A DNA stretch of 64,000 nucleotides from Tolypeutes matacus (lineage: Eukaryota > Chordata > Mammalia > Cingulata > Chlamyphoridae), in assembly GCA_026826555.1 (NCBI GenBank), contig JAKSZT010053764.1, forward strand, positions 39,993,568 to 40,057,567. Reading direction: 5' to 3'. This document shows positions 1 through 13,540 of this stretch, piece after piece. The notes beneath the pieces were generated by a model. It was given only the letters and a program-made list of their open reading frames with translations, was not told the DNA's origin and searched no databases. Both the position numbers and the translations under genes were made by a program. How positions within the stretch are numbered: the first letter of the stretch is position 1; each line of letters opens with the position of its first letter.

Positions 1-447
1 CTGCACATGGTTCACCAGTCCCTTCTATTGAAACCTACATGTGATGCTGGAGTTTCTTAGGTATACTTCCAGCGACTGGAGCCTCCCACCTACCTATGTG
101 CCAGGTGTACATGAAATCTAAGTGGAGCTGCAACTCCTACCCTACAGCTCAATGGACTCATCCAAGTCACCTGGTGAGGAGACAACGATGGGAAATGGCC
201 ATCCCAGGGAATGGAGAGGGCCTGCATCTGCAGGCAGGATCATCCCACCCACCATATCCATGGGATATAAGCCCTCTCTCACTTGGAGTTGGAGTGGACA
301 TCACCATCCCAGTCGCCTCTGGATTGGGGGAAGAACTATGGACTAGAGTGGACTTGATGGTATTCTCTTGCTCACATATGGTGATTCTTGCAATGCAAGA
401 AATTATAACAATGAGGTGGAAAAAAAAAAAAAAAAAAAAAAAAAAAA
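1..447 (+). repeat. A-tailed retroelement 3' end, family not assigned
   Basis: A run of about 27 A at 420-446 ends a stretch that looks like the 3' end of a retroposed element on the plus strand. The sequence before it is moderately GC-rich and not obviously coding. An open frame of about 120 codons runs into the poly-A and ends in poly-lysine, which marks it as spurious. The element begins upstream of the window. It could be an L1 3' UTR of a lineage-specific subfamily, but I cannot name it. Confidence 0.4.
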
Positions 448-3095
448 GAAATAGCTCCTGAGAAGAGGCTGCTGCAAAACTAACTTCTTCCCAGGGACAT
501 TGCTTGTAACGAAACCCTTTTTAAAAATGTGATGTATATTTAACAGGCATAAACTTTCCCATGGTGAGACAGTTCACTCTGAGGTAAAACAGATAGATAT
601 GATTATCCAAACATGGGTATAGTCTTGCTTCTAAGCCCTTTACTTAGAGCCACCTGTCTGGAGAAATGTCTTTGTAACAGGAAAATGCAATGGAAAATAA
701 ACCAGATAATGCAATACATTAAAAGCAAGTGCTGTGCTGCACTGTAAGCCAGGCAGTTTTAAATCCTTCTGTTAGACCAGGCTAATTTTCTAGTTGAAGA
801 TCAGAATCCAAACATAGTTAAGCCAATGTATGTGGATTTCTATACAAAACATATGAGTAACATTATTTTGGGGGGGAGAGATTATGGGCTACCCCTTTCT
901 TGTAAATATAATTATCTGGGGTTATGGTCCAATTCCTGGCACTGTTTGTGAGGTTTAGGGGGCTTTCCAGAGACTGGAAGCTTTTGTTCTCTATGTTATC
1001 ACTTTATTTTGGCTGTGAATGACAGTACATGAAACAAGCAGGATTTTTTTTCCTGCTAGGAGTGAGATGCTCCTGTAGCCAGATCATCACAGAGGCTTCT
1101 TCCCAGAGAAGTAAAAAGGCTCAGAAATAAAACAAACAAACAAACAAAGCAAACCAACTATCACCACCACAGGAACCCTGGTATTTCCAAGTGCAATAAA
1201 AATGGACTAGTATAGGCCCTTTACAAATAAATTTATTTCCATTCCACAAGGTGGCAGTAAAGACATTTCTAAATAGCCATCTGCTTGCAAGAAGAAAAAA
1301 GCCTCTAAGTGGTAAAGTAGGATTTAATCTGTGTGCTGTAGCAATCGATGCTATTGAAACCACAGTAAACACACTTAAAGCCTAGTGAACACCGTTCATG
1401 AGAATCTCCTTCGCAAATTCCTTCCTCAACTCTCAGGAGGGAAATGAAAGCAAAGAATGGAAGTGCAATGAAGTTGTGTTGTCCACCAGAAATGGGATCT
1501 TGAGCTGGAGACCACAGAGCGTTGCTTTACCTGTTCTACAGTCTTGAGGTTTCATTGATGTTGGACAATAAACAAGCTGTCCTGTTGGCTTCCAAGCCTG
1601 AAAGCTCAGTCTATAATTAAAAGATGAATTAGGAGAGAGAGAAAAAAATACAGAGTAACTGTACTTACAACAAGTGGGCAGAGAATGACCTAAAGGCAAT
1701 AGCTCCAGTTCACTTAGACTTTTACCTAGAAAGATGCATTCATTTTAAGTCAGGAACTGCATACTAAGGTTAGCGCTTCTTAAATGTCAGTTATTTAGCC
1801 TGGATAAGTCGAATCAGGGTAATTACTTCATAGCCATCTTTTCTGACTCCATTAATGATAGAATTAGATATAAGGAAGTTATTAAACATGGGAATTGAAG
1901 TCCTGTTTCTGAAGGTCTAACTGAATTGACATTATTTAAGACCCTCCCAATTCTATATTCTGAATCCACAGGTCTCCCCTGAATGGGGAGGATAGGGTAT
2001 TACTTGGGAGCACACTTTGGGCCACTCAGCACAAATGTAACAAATTTTGACTGACCTCCCACTGTAGCCTAGGCATTGAAGTGCAAAGATAAGAAGGGTA
2101 CATTTTCTGCCCTCAAGGAAAGAAAGTCCCTCCTTCTCCATCTCTTTCCAAAAATTGGTCAGTAGCCTTGTTTATATGACCTTTGTTTTCATATAAAACT
2201 TGAGAGTACAGTTGATGAAAAATTTATCTGACTTTTCTGTTGGGTCCCTGAACAGACATTTAGCTCTGTAGCTAGTGCCTAGCTAGACTTTTCTCATGAC
2301 CATTGTGTAGCTAGTGAAATAAGAGCTTCCACTAATGTTCCTTGGCAGGGAATACAAAATAGGTTTTGTTTTCCTCTCTGATTATTGGAGGACCCATAGC
2401 TAGTAAGTAGCACTCTCTTGGGACAAAGTGAGGAAATAAAGTCTAATTTTTAATATAAACATTGCATTCTTTGAGGACATTCTTTCTAGGGAGCTCAGTC
2501 TACTGTTTTCAGTGATAACCTCAAGCCAAAAAATGTAGAGAAGAATTATAGTTCCCAACTTATAGCTGGGAAGACTGAGCCCATGACAAATGAAGAGAGT
2601 CATCTCTTATATCAATCTGTCAAGGTGAGAGTTGATAATGGGGACCTGCAACTGGTTGGCATCTGCCCATTTGTGGGGGATCCTTTCTAGTATGTTAAGA
2701 AGAGGTGCACCCCCGAGCAGATGCAGCCCTGTGGTTGCCTGGCTTGGTGAGAGGAACACGGGCTGGATTTCAGTCCCATCCATCTCCTTGGCTGGGTACC
2801 CTGGTGCAGTATATAACTCACACAAGCCTATAACATTCCTGTCTCTCCTCGGGAATCAGACTCATAAATGATTTGGTGAGAAAACTGAGCATGGGAAATG
2901 CCAGGCACAGGGCAAATTCTGAAGAAGTGTTTCTTCAAAGAACAAATTAGGACAGGCACCCCCATCACCTGAACTCTGTCACTCACTGCGACGTGGTGGC
3001 TACAGAGCTTCCGCCCTACCCAAGTCATGTGTAGAGCAGAGGTTAGGCACGGTTGTGCATGGAGTGCCTCCCTTCCCCAAGAATGCTTAATAGCT
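448..3095. other. No gene or element recognised
   Basis: AT-rich anonymous sequence. The only structure I see is a short (AAAC)n tract near 1131-1149. All open frames are short and have no recognisable motif. Confidence 0.5.
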
Positions 3096-3600
3096 ACAGA
3101 ATTTCTGTTTGGGGTGATGGAGAAGTTTTGGTGATGGATGGTGGTGATGGTACCACAACAATGGGAATGTGACTAACACCACTGAATTGTATATTTGAAC
3201 GTGGCTGAAAGGGGAAATTTTATGTTGTATGTATGCTATTAGAATACATATTTAAAAACAGGAACGAGCAGACAACAAGCAAAACAATCAGCAAACAGAT
3301 GAGGAAGACAACTACGGGAGGGGTGGGGAGGGGAAATTGTGCCCTAAAAAACAAACAAACAAATAAAAAAGTAACCAAAAAAACCCCAGACAGGATTGTA
3401 TAACACCAAAAGTGAACCCTAAAGTAAACTATGGACTAAAATTGATAGTATAATTATAATAATATACTTTCATTAGTGGTAACAAAGGTACCTATCACAC
3501 TAATGCATTGTTAATAATGGGGTGGTGGTGGTAAATGGGAACTCTGTATTTTCTGTATGATTTTTCTGTAAACCTACAACTTCTGTAATAAAAAAATTAT
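3096..3600 (+). mobile_element. Old L1 3' UTR fragment(s)
   Basis: Two stretches (about 3105-3255 and 3385-3600) read like mammalian L1 3' untranslated ends: a GGTGATGG-rich segment, a run around 'ctaaagtaaactatggac', and a terminus with 'ttctgtaataaaa'. A similar segment recurs at 34180-34330. Between the two parts lies a purine-rich block that resembles the tail of a DAS SINE. The assignment is by eye. Confidence 0.55.
3262..3370 (+). repeat. Possible tail fragment of a long DAS-type SINE
   Basis: The string 'gagcagacaacaagcaaaa', the G-rich block and the (AAAC)n end closely resemble 14105-14165, the end of the dimeric SINE. No tRNA-like head is visible, so it would be 5' truncated. It interrupts the L1-like 3' UTR around it. 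Confidence 0.35.
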
Positions 3601-4456
3601 ATATAAAAAAGATACAAGGAAGAGATAATCCCTTTTTCAGCCAGTGGAAGAAAAGTGAGGAGGTAATGCCTGGAGTTGGTGCTTGGAGCTGCTGCAGTTA
3701 TTTCGTGACCCTGAGGGGTGCTAGTCTACACACTAAAGCTGGAAGAACAGAAAAGAGGGAAGAACATGGTCCTAGATAATCTCATCACTCCAATGAATTA
3801 AGCATCCCTGGACTCCACCTTGAGACTTCTTGTTTTGTGGGAAAATAAATCCCTCATTGTTTTAATCCCTTATTGTTTTAAAAAAGGAATAAATAGAGGT
3901 CAGAGATTAGGCATGTTTATGAATTGAGTGCCTCTTTTTCCTAAGAGTGCTATAGTCCCTTGAAAGTATTTGCTCCCAACCCTTATGAGGAATAACCACT
4001 GCTCATTTCTTTGGAGTTGACCATGTACCTATAAGTAGGTGGATCACCCTATGTGGAGGTGGGAAGAGGAAACCACTAACAGCTATACTTCATCTGTGCT
4101 CACTAGGAGTAACTAGGGGGAGAGGGTGTGGTAGAGGAAGCCACCTTAGAAATAAGACTGAGATTTGCAAATAGACCTTGGCCTATTGATTGGGACCCCT
4201 CGGGATTTCTGGGAAGTGCTTCTTCCTTTCATCAGTGGTCAGAGAAATTGTTCAGTAAGGAGTTAGGGAAAATGTATTGTTGTTTTCAAAGGCTTGGAAA
4301 GCATCCTGTTAGCACTCTCTCAGATGGAAGGGTGGTAATCTATCCAGAGGGTTTCCTTATTTTATGATTATAATACATGTCAAACCATAAGGAGGGACAG
4401 CGTCTTCTCTTGCTCCTGAATCCTCTATAGCCAAATCTTCTAGGCTGGGCATGTCA
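3601..4456. other. No gene or element recognised
   Basis: Anonymous sequence. An AAT/TGTTTTA-rich patch at 3840-3885 is the only low-complexity feature. Confidence 0.5.
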
Positions 4457-4468
4457 CAGTAGGCTCTT

Positions 4469-4568
4469 TTTTTTTTTTTTTTTTTTTTACTGGGAGGTAC
4501 TGGGGATCGAACCCCGGTCTCTCCATATGGTAGACGGACGCCGAACCTCTTGAGCCACATCCGTTTCC
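4469..4568 (-). mobile_element. tRNA-derived SINE (DAS type)
   Basis: Read on the minus strand it has a tRNA-like head with an A box (GGCTCAAGAGGTTCGGCG) and a B box (GGTTCGATCCC), followed by poly-A (poly-T at 4469-4488 on the plus strand). It is flanked by a perfect 12-bp target duplication, cagtaggctctt, at 4457-4468 and 4569-4580. That fits L1-mediated retroposition and a fairly recent insertion. Confidence 0.92.
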
Positions 4569-4580
4569 CAGTAGGCTCTT

Positions 4581-6547
4581 GATTAGCAACTAATGGTTGC
4601 TGATAATGCTCTGCTTGGTCTAGACTGGGTATGGGGATGTTAGATAAGCTCAGAGCACTCTTCTTTGTAAATGGAAGAATTGGGCCATTTGTGCTTTATC
4701 AGTTGTTTTCACAGTACACCAACTTGACCCCAAATGAAACCAAATTATCCTGCATTGAAAAAGACACCCTCTTTTCTCCTGCACAAACAAAATCTTGCTT
4801 TTTCTTTTACGGCTCAAATCCCTCAATTTTTTCTCCTTCTTGGGCAGCTCAAGGATTATATCGGGATCCTTCAAGTCCTCAAACAAATATGATTTTGAAG
4901 TCCATAATTTGAATGAATGCTACTTTAATAGATGCCTTTATTTAATTTCTTGGTTGGTTATTTATTAATCTACTTTTGGGGTGGGGGAGGTGAGTGAATA
5001 GGTAGGGATGCACTAATGAAAAAATTCTCTGACATAAGACACTCTGTACCATCTGCCAAGCAGCAAATATGACCTGCTCTGCCCTGGCTTCTGAATTCTG
5101 ACCTGTAATTTTTATTGCTTGTACAGTTTACCTGCTGGCCAATAGATTCTTGCTGCTATAAAAATTTTATAGTTGTCCTATGACAAAAGAGCCTGCAGCC
5201 TCTAGAGCAAAGTCTAGGCATGCGTGAATGTCTTCTGAGGATGAGATTTACTCATGGGGACAACCTCCAGGAGGGCAGATAAGAACCAGAGGAGAAAGGG
5301 GCTGCTGGGGAATGTGTTACACACGTCTGAACTTGGAGCTGTGAAAAACAGAAAGATATACATTGTTATGACATTGTTTCCAGGTAAGTATTATGTATTT
5401 ATCCTCAATTGGAGTAACATCTCTGAAGATACTTTCAACTAGTGTTTCTTCAGGAGCAATGATGGGAAAGATTAGTTACCTGTTTACCAGCTGTCCAAGC
5501 CTTCGGCTTTGCATTAGCTACCTAGAAATTAGCACTTGAACTGTGCTAAAATGATATAATGATATAGTAGATTGATGGTCCTCCACATAAAACCAAAGCA
5601 AATTGTTTATTTGCTTGCTAGAAACTTTCATGCTTTTCTGACTGAATTGTGAAGTTGGTACCTGTATTTGCTCTGCCCTTTTTATTTTTTATTTAATCAT
5701 TGTAATCCCCGCTTTTAGCATACTGTCAGGCACACAGAAAGAGGTATTACTGCAGAATAAAATGATTGAATGAATGGAATAGCCACTAGTTCTTTCTGGG
5801 TGCAGCTAAGTGTTAGACTATATGGAGGCTACTGCATTGAAACCATAGACAGCTTCAAAGTTAATGCGTTTAGCTTCACTTCATTTGGGGAAATCATTGA
5901 GCCACTGAAATGCTGTGGATGACATAAGTTGCCATTGGTGCATGGCCATTTTCCACAGTTATCTTTGCCTTGATTTGCCTATCCAAAGGCTTACAATTCA
6001 CAAACCATAGGCAGTGAAGAGTCCTCCTCTTTGTCCCGTGAAACCCAGGGGGAAAACATAGAGAAAGAGAGGTACAAGATTTAACTTTTTGTTGTTATTA
6101 GACCCATATTCTGGTTTGTGCTAGGTTAGCCCTGATTTCTCTCACTCCTGTACATGTGGGCCAGTGTTTATTTGTTTGGCTACCTGCAGACACAGTGCTA
6201 TAAACTTGACCAAGTCGTCATGTAATTCACCAATTTTCTAAGGTAAGAGATCAAATTTCTGCTCAAGATTGTGGATCTAGCCTCAATAATTGATAGTCAC
6301 ACCACGAATGTGAGTTGGGGTATCAAGTCCTATGGCTATATACCCATATTAGTGGTATTCCTTCCTTCTTGATGACTCAGCTTGTGTTGTCTCTTCCTGA
6401 TTTGTGTATTCTTTCCCCACTAATTATATAATAATGCAACTTCCATTTGCCCTGTGCTTTGAGAAGAGATAGTAATTTAAAAAAGGTATTATATACAACT
6501 TTTGAAATGTGCAAAAAATCATTTAATACAAAGATTATGAGATTCTT
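4581..6547. other. Mostly unassigned; one MIR/L2-like tail
   Basis: Around 5700-5780 the text 'actgtcaggcacacag' followed by 'aatgattgaatgaatgg' resembles the 3' end of MIR or L2. The rest shows no recognisable gene or repeat. Confidence 0.4.
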
Positions 6548-6640
6548 CCTTTCTTTCTTTCTCATTGTTTCTTTCCCTCTTTCTATCTTTTCTTCTCTCC
6601 CTCCCTCCTTCCTTTCTATTTTTTATTTTTATTTTATTCT
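6548..6640 (+). repeat. Pyrimidine-rich simple repeat (TTTC/CTCC/TTTTA)n
   Basis: Interrupted runs of ctttctttctttct, then ccctccctcctt, then TTTTA-type units. The open frames over it translate to RKERK-like low complexity and are not genes. A MIR-like fragment (gcacagtgcctggcaagcag) follows at 6650-6710. Confidence 0.8.
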
Positions 6641-6794
6641 GAATGCCTTGCACAGTGCCTGGCAAGCAGACAGGAGGCATTAATTCAATACATGATTTTT
6701 GAACAAATGAGAGGAGATGTGATACTATATCCAGTTTTTGAAAGTTCTGCCAAGGCAGAGAGGAGATTTTTTTAATAAACAAAAACTTATATGG

Positions 6795-7010
6795 TTTTTG
6801 TGCCGGGCATGATTTTAAATACTGTATCTACATTAACAAATGTAATCCTCCTTACAATCTCTAGAGGTGATGTTATTATTATCTCCAGTTATAGAAAGTG
6901 AACACACATAGGGGTTGGGTGAACTATCCAAACCACACATCCAGTGAATGGTGGGGTTGAGACAGGAACCTGGGCATTCTGTGCCTAGAGATTGTGGCTT
7001 TAGCCACGAT
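6795..7010 (-). mobile_element. MIR SINE fragment
   Basis: The order 'gtgccgggcatgattttaaa', 'attaacaaatgtaatcctcc', 'gatgttattattatctcc' and a final 'ggaacctgggcattctg' is the reverse-complement layout of an ancient MIR. Divergence is high, as expected. Confidence 0.65.
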
Positions 7011-9802
7011 CCCTCACGGCCCCTCAAGTCACGATACTGCCAATGCTCTTGAGTGCCCAGGAGAAAGAACATAGAAATGGTGAGATTTACTAAAAACAAA
7101 ACAAAACAAAAACACACAAAAAAACAAAACATAAGTCTTTTCCAGACCTGAAACAAATATCTGGTATTTGGTTTGGGTGTTAGGGGAGAAAAGTAGAATC
7201 CATCTAACAGACCAATGGACTGAAGACTTATCTCGCTGACTTCCTAGCTCATATTTCATGTCACACATGAAATACCTCTGGACTTTGGTCTCCAGGCACT
7301 TACACAAAGGGCATTTGATATAACGACATCAGGCAATCAATCTTTGAGCAGTGGTCTTACTACAAGTGCTAGAAAACTACTTTTATTGTGTTTCCTCTTG
7401 AGCAGCTATAGAGAAAGTTCCAGATCCAAAGCTAACTCCCATTTCTATGTAACTTCCTCAATATGTGGTGAGTGTTCATGTCCAGACAGAAAGCCCATAA
7501 CACTGAACATGTAGCTAAACTTTGAAGGTAAAGAAGGATGAATTGGAATCACAGATTCAGTTCCATAGGCACCTCCCTACTGTCCTCTTTCTTACCTGTA
7601 ATTTTAATCATGAAAGTAATAAATGCTTATTGTTACAAACAAAACAATATGAAGATTATAAAGAACAAGTTAACAATCCTTCTCCCCAATACACATGCAC
7701 ATACTCCTCTGCCTTCTAGAGTAAGCAATGTCACAATCTGGAGTTTACCCTTCTAGACTTTTCTTTACTCTAATAAAAATATGTACAAATATAGATGTAT
7801 ATATTTGTATTATGTATATATTATGTATACACATTAGTGTTCAATGTATTTTTAAATATGAATTAATATAAATTGCCAATATTTGACTGTTTTGACCTAC
7901 AAAACTGACAATTTAATGTGGTTCAACTTAATAGCAGATCTGTTGAAACAGATTTTAATTATTATTTTTAATAAATGTAAAAACTCATGAAATTGTATTA
8001 TGGAATTTTAACTCTCTCCCTCTGAACCATCAGGTAATCTCCAGTTTTCTTGAGAGTACAAACAATGCTGCAATGAACATCCTTAACCATATCTTTTTAA
8101 AATTTTCTTCAAACACAATTGTTCATGGCTCTATCAGATTTTTTCCTAACATGACTTGGTATGTGCAAGGTGCTCAATAAACGTTTGTTGAATGACTAAG
8201 TAAGTGAAGGGGCTTTGATGCTGTCATGACAACTCTGTGAATCTTATGCTGCTCAACTGATTTACTAACTTACAATTGAGTGGGATCATGGGGTCTTCAC
8301 ATCTCATCTCATCCTTCCTGCACACCCCCCACCCCACTATTTGCTTCAACGTGTGGCAGCCAGTGAGTGGTTCTTATCATCTTCTAAAGTTTTTTTTTTA
8401 TTTTAAAATTTTGTTTACTCAAGTTCTCCATGTGGTATGCCTCTCTTTGTTCACCTGGCACTGACTGCTCTTGAGTCCACAAGGCACACAGGAAGTCTGG
8501 AAGATCCCCCGGGAAAATGCTGGCATTCAAGCGCATGAGGTGGACACCTTCTTACCCTGCTAAATCCAATAGCAATAAAGCCAGAATGGGTCTTGTTCAA
8601 AAAACTACCTCGTTGCAGAGCGCTGTTTATTGGGTAGTGGATTGATGTCCAAACCTCTCAGCTAATTAGTGTGGAACACAAATCACCCTTATGTAATGAA
8701 ACTTGACAATAAAATGAGAAGTCAAAGCCTCTTCGAACCGTTGAGAAGGGCTGGATGGGCTCTTTTGTGCTGTCTCAAATCCAGTACTGCTAACTTCCAC
8801 GTTATGAGTGGTCATTTATATTTTGCTCAATTAATCATTTCATGGAAAAATCCAAGATTTTTTTTTTTTAATATTAAGTTTACATTCCAAAGCCATAAAT
8901 GGAGAGTTAGTCTTGAACAATTGGATTTCATTCCAGAATAAGATTTTATAGGAAAAGTCTGAGTTAGTTAGCAAGGAAAAAGGACCAATGGGACTGTTTA
9001 GCAGGAGTAATTGTTAAGTTGCAATGGAAAAAATAACAACCACTATAGAGAAAACCCTCCCAATATTTCCTTGAAATCATTAATAGACATCATTTATTTA
9101 AATCGGCACTGAGGCTATTTCTCCCAGGACATTCCTTTGGATAGATGTCTAATATGTGTCCATGTTGCATAAGCTATCTTTCATTACAACATATTGTATA
9201 ATAGTAATTGGTAAATGACAAATTGGATTTTAATCATCAGATATTCAGAAACAGATATTAAGTCTGTTGCAATATGAGCATTTATTTTTAATTTGTTGAT
9301 CTTGGTAATTTTTAAAACCACCCAGTCTAAGGAGAACTGATTCACAAGAGAGTCTTAATGACTACTGAAGACCAAAAACACCCTGTTACAGTGAATTGCC
9401 AAATTAGAGTTGGCTGGTCATAGGACGGTGGTGTTGAATGGGTGTGATGATGTAGCCTTGCTCCCACCTTGCTCCTCTTTGCACGCTATGGGGCATTTCT
9501 TAGCTTCCCACTGTCATCTGCACGTTAGCTGGGGAAGAGCACAGACTTGGAAGTCAGCCAGGGGCAAGGGAGGGGGAGAGAGGGGAAAGGGTGAGTAAAT
9601 AAATAAATAAATACATCTTGGACCAAAGCTCTAAATCAGTCCAAAGGAGTTGAGCAGTGAGAGAGATTCCAGGTAGGAGACTGGCATAGATGCTGCCCAT
9701 GTTGGCCACATACCCCTGTCTCTCTGCTGGATGAAGTTGAGCATGCCAACCTCAACCCCGATTAAAATCTCACTCTGGAGGAAGGGGAAATTCTTTGACT
9801 AA
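7011..9802. other. Mostly unassigned; old L1-like and MIR-like fragments
   Basis: 7560-8110 has the look of an old L1-derived 3' region ('gaaagtaataaatgcttatt', 'acaatgctgcaatgaacatc'), strand uncertain. 8150-8200 ends in 'caataaacgtttgttgaatg', a MIR/L2-type terminus. A short (AAAT)n lies at 9596-9613. No gene is seen. Confidence 0.35.
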
Positions 9803-9890
9803 TTTTTTTTATCAGGAGGTTCCAGGGGTTGAACCTAGCACCTCATACATGGGAAGCAGGCGCTCAACCACTGAGCTACATCCGCTCCCC
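9803..9890 (-). mobile_element. tRNA-derived SINE (DAS type), first of a tandem pair
   Basis: The minus strand has the head 'ggggagcggatgtagctcag', the A box, a B box degraded to GGTTCAACCCC, and a short poly-A (poly-T at 9803-9810). Only about 10 bp separate it from a second SINE in the same orientation. Confidence 0.85.
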
Positions 9891-9900
9891 AATGAGAGTT

Positions 9901-10017
9901 GTTTTTTTCTTTTGTTTGTTTTTGTCTGTTTTTCTTTTTAAGGAGGTACCAGGGATTGACCCCGGGACCTTGTACATGGGAAGCCAGTGCTCAACCACTT
10001 GAGCTACATCTGCTCCC
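9901..10017 (-). mobile_element. tRNA-derived SINE (DAS type), second of a tandem pair
   Basis: The minus strand reads 'ggggagcagatgtagctcaa' through a B-box-like GGTCAATCCC to an impure A-rich tail (ttttt/gtttgttttt on the plus strand). The word 'tgacta' occurs just before the first SINE (about 9796) and just after this one (10018). The pair may therefore share a single outer target duplication. Confidence 0.85.
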
Positions 10018-10944
10018 CTGACTATTTAACCAGAAGAATTTGAGAATTGTCAAGTGACTGAATTTATTTGGACTAGATCAGGTTTTTCTCCTTTTAGGCC
10101 GAATAGTGGTCCAGATTTAAGTTCAGTTTAGTTATAGAAAAAAATTTTTTTTCTATATTTTTGCCTACCTGAGATGTAAATACAATTTCAATATCCACCA
10201 GTGATTTCGCTGATGGAGGGAAAAAAGCTGTGGGAAAGGGAAAGTGTAAAGATGCTATAAGGAGGATGTATGGGGGCTGAAGAAGATTCTGGATGGCTTG
10301 AGGGATGGGGATCAAAGACATCAATGTAAGGCTTGGCTTTAAAGTGGAAGGGACTTACATCTTAGGCAGGAAAGAATAAGAGTATGCATGCCTTTTGGTC
10401 ATTATCTTCATATGCCAGTTCTCTTAAAAATTGGCAACACATTAAAAAAAATTACCAATATGCAATTTGGAGTTTTGTGCTTATCAGTCTAAGCCATCCA
10501 TCAAGACATTAAAGAACACACTGAGCATTTCATCTTATCTGAGAAACTAGCAATCAGAGAGGACATTGGTCTATGATTCCTGGGTATTTTGGCTGGTGTT
10601 TCATTTACCTGAGGAGAACAGTTCCTTCCTTGGGTAACTGAGTGGAAGGTATTTGACTACATTTTGAAAGAGGAAGTAAAAATATTCTTGTTACTTCAGA
10701 AGGGAAGTAGTAGATGAAGGAGTAAAGGGTGAAGGTAAACAGAAGTAAAGTGGAGGTTTCTGAAAGTCTTAGAGAAGGTTGTGTTAATCTCCTTCTTATT
10801 CAATTCTCTTAGGTCTTTGCTTCCTCCCAGCCTTAGGGACTTGCAATGAGCCATGCCCCCATGACTCTCCATCAAGGACACTCAAGCACACTTGCCCATT
10901 TCTTGAGGTGGGTACTCTGCTTCCATCTGGGATTTGAAGGCAGT

Positions 10945-10997
<53 letters not shown>

Positions 10998-13169
10998 ATA
11001 AGTTTGAGCTTTCACAGTTGACAAAGTATTGTTGAATGAGAAAAAAAAGATGCAGAGAAATATGTATAAAATGAGCCAATTTTTGTAATATCAACACAGA
11101 CCAACAAATCTCCATGTATGTATATTTGTGTGTAAGTGTGTATTTTTATTATTATATGAGTCTAGAGAGAACTAAGACAATTAGTCTACTATCATGGGAT
11201 ACCGAGGAATTGTGGGGATAGGAAAATGTGGGGAGCCAAGAAAAAAGAATAAAAGATTGCACTAAGCACATGTCCATCAAATATGATATGATTCCATTTA
11301 TATAAAGTTAATATATGTATGCAGATATATATAAAGAAATAGGAAGAGAGATAGAGTTAAAACATAATCTATTTGACTTGTAGGGACAATTGTTAAATAG
11401 TGAAAAAAAAAAAAGGAAGTATCAGAGTAATGGGGATAATATTATTTTAGTTGGTAAAACCAAAATATCCAATCAACTAACAATGAACCCATCACCCTAC
11501 CACCCCATATATCTGCATGTGTGATTATGCATTTGTATGTGCTGCTATGTATGTATATGGGCATAGAGAAAGTTAATGCAAGATGCACATGGATGTGGTG
11601 GGAAGCCTTTTATCCATACATGTGGTGGTATGCTTTTACTATTTTTGTAATTTGAAAACTATTTAATAGAAAAAAAATTATTTCAAAATAAAAACATTTT
11701 TCAAAAAAAATCAGAGAAGCTAATGGTTATCAAGGGTTTAGAGATAGCTTGTAATTCTGGCAGAAGAGACTCTGGTTGGCTACCTCAGTGGGCTTAACGC
11801 AAGGGTAAATGTCCTTATTGAGCTAAAGATGAAAATAGTAAGACGTGTATCCGAGCTCACATTGGGCCACAGGCCATTCTACTTCATGAGTTTCAGCCAG
11901 AAAGAGCTAAGCTGCAATAGCTCATTCTGATCATGACCTCTGTCTCAGACAGGCTTATCTTTCAAAGGCAGGGACTGGCTGATAAAGTGCCTAGACAGTG
12001 TTTGTGGATTTCTTGCCCGGTACAACAGATTTCAAATTGGACTGTCATTGCAGCTTCCATGAAGAGTCCCAGGAGTTCCATAAACTTGGAGGTTAACTCC
12101 TGGCCAGTACACAGAGACCTGGGAACAACCTTTCCAAAACAACCCTCTAAAAATGCTTTCTGCTTTGGCGGAACGAGGAGAAAGGGAGGAACTCACAGAC
12201 TTTCGTGATTGGGGCTATTTGATCAAACAAAGTCAAGAAGCTGATTAGAGCATTTAACAGAAAATTAATAAAAGAGTTGGGTTTCCCATGACTTGGGGTT
12301 TGTCTGACAGCTTGTGTTGAAATTCTAGACTCTTGAATTACTGTGCTTGTTTAAATACTGCTGATCTTTAAAAAGATATCTGTGGGATTCTGAGAGGTGG
12401 GACACTGAGTAGCTCACATTATTCCCTCTTTTCATGGCCCAAAATGATGAACAGTGAAGCAGCAGGCCCTATGCATTCTACCTCAATATGCTCTAATATT
12501 TTTCTTTCTCCCCAATTTGCCATCACTTCACCAGACAATTATAGATGTTGAATCACAGTACATCACTGAAATGGAATTTCATTTTATGTGAATATTTCTC
12601 TCACTGGATATTATGAAACTCTCAAGGACCCTGATCTATCAATCTAATCTAATCCAAGCCAGAAAATTCATACAGACAAAGGTAAAAGAGCATTGGCTGA
12701 CAAGGTGACAATTTGTGATATTTATCAGGTGACTTGCAGCTTACACTTTTGGATTTATAGTAGTTTTTTTGTTTAGGCCAAGAATTCTATATAGCTATCA
12801 TAGGAGCACAGAGATATACTTGAATATAATTATTCCTAAGTTTATATAGAAAAACACCTGGTCTAGTAATTCAGACACTGTAAAAACACAAATTTTGGGA
12901 AATTCTTTATATTTAAGCTTAGTTTTTGAAAAATTCTTCTGAAATAGCTACTAGGCTTGCAAAGACAAAACAAAACAAAACAACAACAACAACAAAACAC
13001 TTTTCCTTCAAGTGACCTAGGCTGTTTATCCCTCCACTTTCTCTTTTACAGGTTTTGTTTCTTTAATTTCTCTTCTGACAATCTTATAACAAACTTATTA
13101 TAAAATGCATCAAATATAATTCCTGCCACATAGCTGGCATTCACTATTTGTTATGTGAAGGAATGCCTT
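10018..13169. other. No gene; AT-rich sequence with weak L1-like patches
   Basis: Contains the (TA)n tract listed separately and A-rich stretches at 11030-11130 and 11280-11720 that may be very old L1 3' UTR. An (AAC)/(AAAAC)n tract lies at 12966-12996. The open frame at 11933-12208 shows no motif and no neighbouring gene signal, so I leave it out. Confidence 0.4.
10949..10994 (+). repeat. (TA)n microsatellite
   Basis: About 23 uninterrupted TA units. Long pure TA tracts are self-complementary and usually polymorphic. Confidence 0.97.
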
Positions 13170-13540
13170 ACATTTAGTCAGGGTGGACTAGGTTATGCTG
13201 CTACAACAAGCAGCTCTGAAATCTCTGTGGCTAGCACAATAAAAGTGGATTTCTTGCCATACTAACCCTGATGTAAGTTGGCAGGGGATCTTCTACATCT
13301 GGGCACTCAGAGTCCCTTCAGCTTGTGAGGGCATAATATCAACACTTGACTTCCGGAGTTGCCCCAGCAAAGGAGGAGAAAGGTAAAGGAGACACACAGA
13401 CTATCCAGTGCCTTGGAATGGAAATGATACAGTCTCACCTTCCAGAACACAATCATATGTCCTTGACCCAACAACAGGGGAGGATGGAAAATGCAGGGAG
13501 TCCATGAATATTCAGTGAACACTAATAATCTCTGTGGCTC
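13170..13540. repeat. Ancient interspersed repeat, family not named
   Basis: 'gactaggttatgctgctac', 'gtggctagcacaataaaagt' and 'cacactaataatctctgtgg'-like ends recall a widespread old mammalian repeat that I have seen many times but cannot assign to a class without a library search. No coding signal. Confidence 0.35.

Noticed and set aside
96..461. 121-codon plus-strand frame at the window start
   Set aside because: It runs into poly-A and ends in poly-lysine; the region is a retroelement 3' end.
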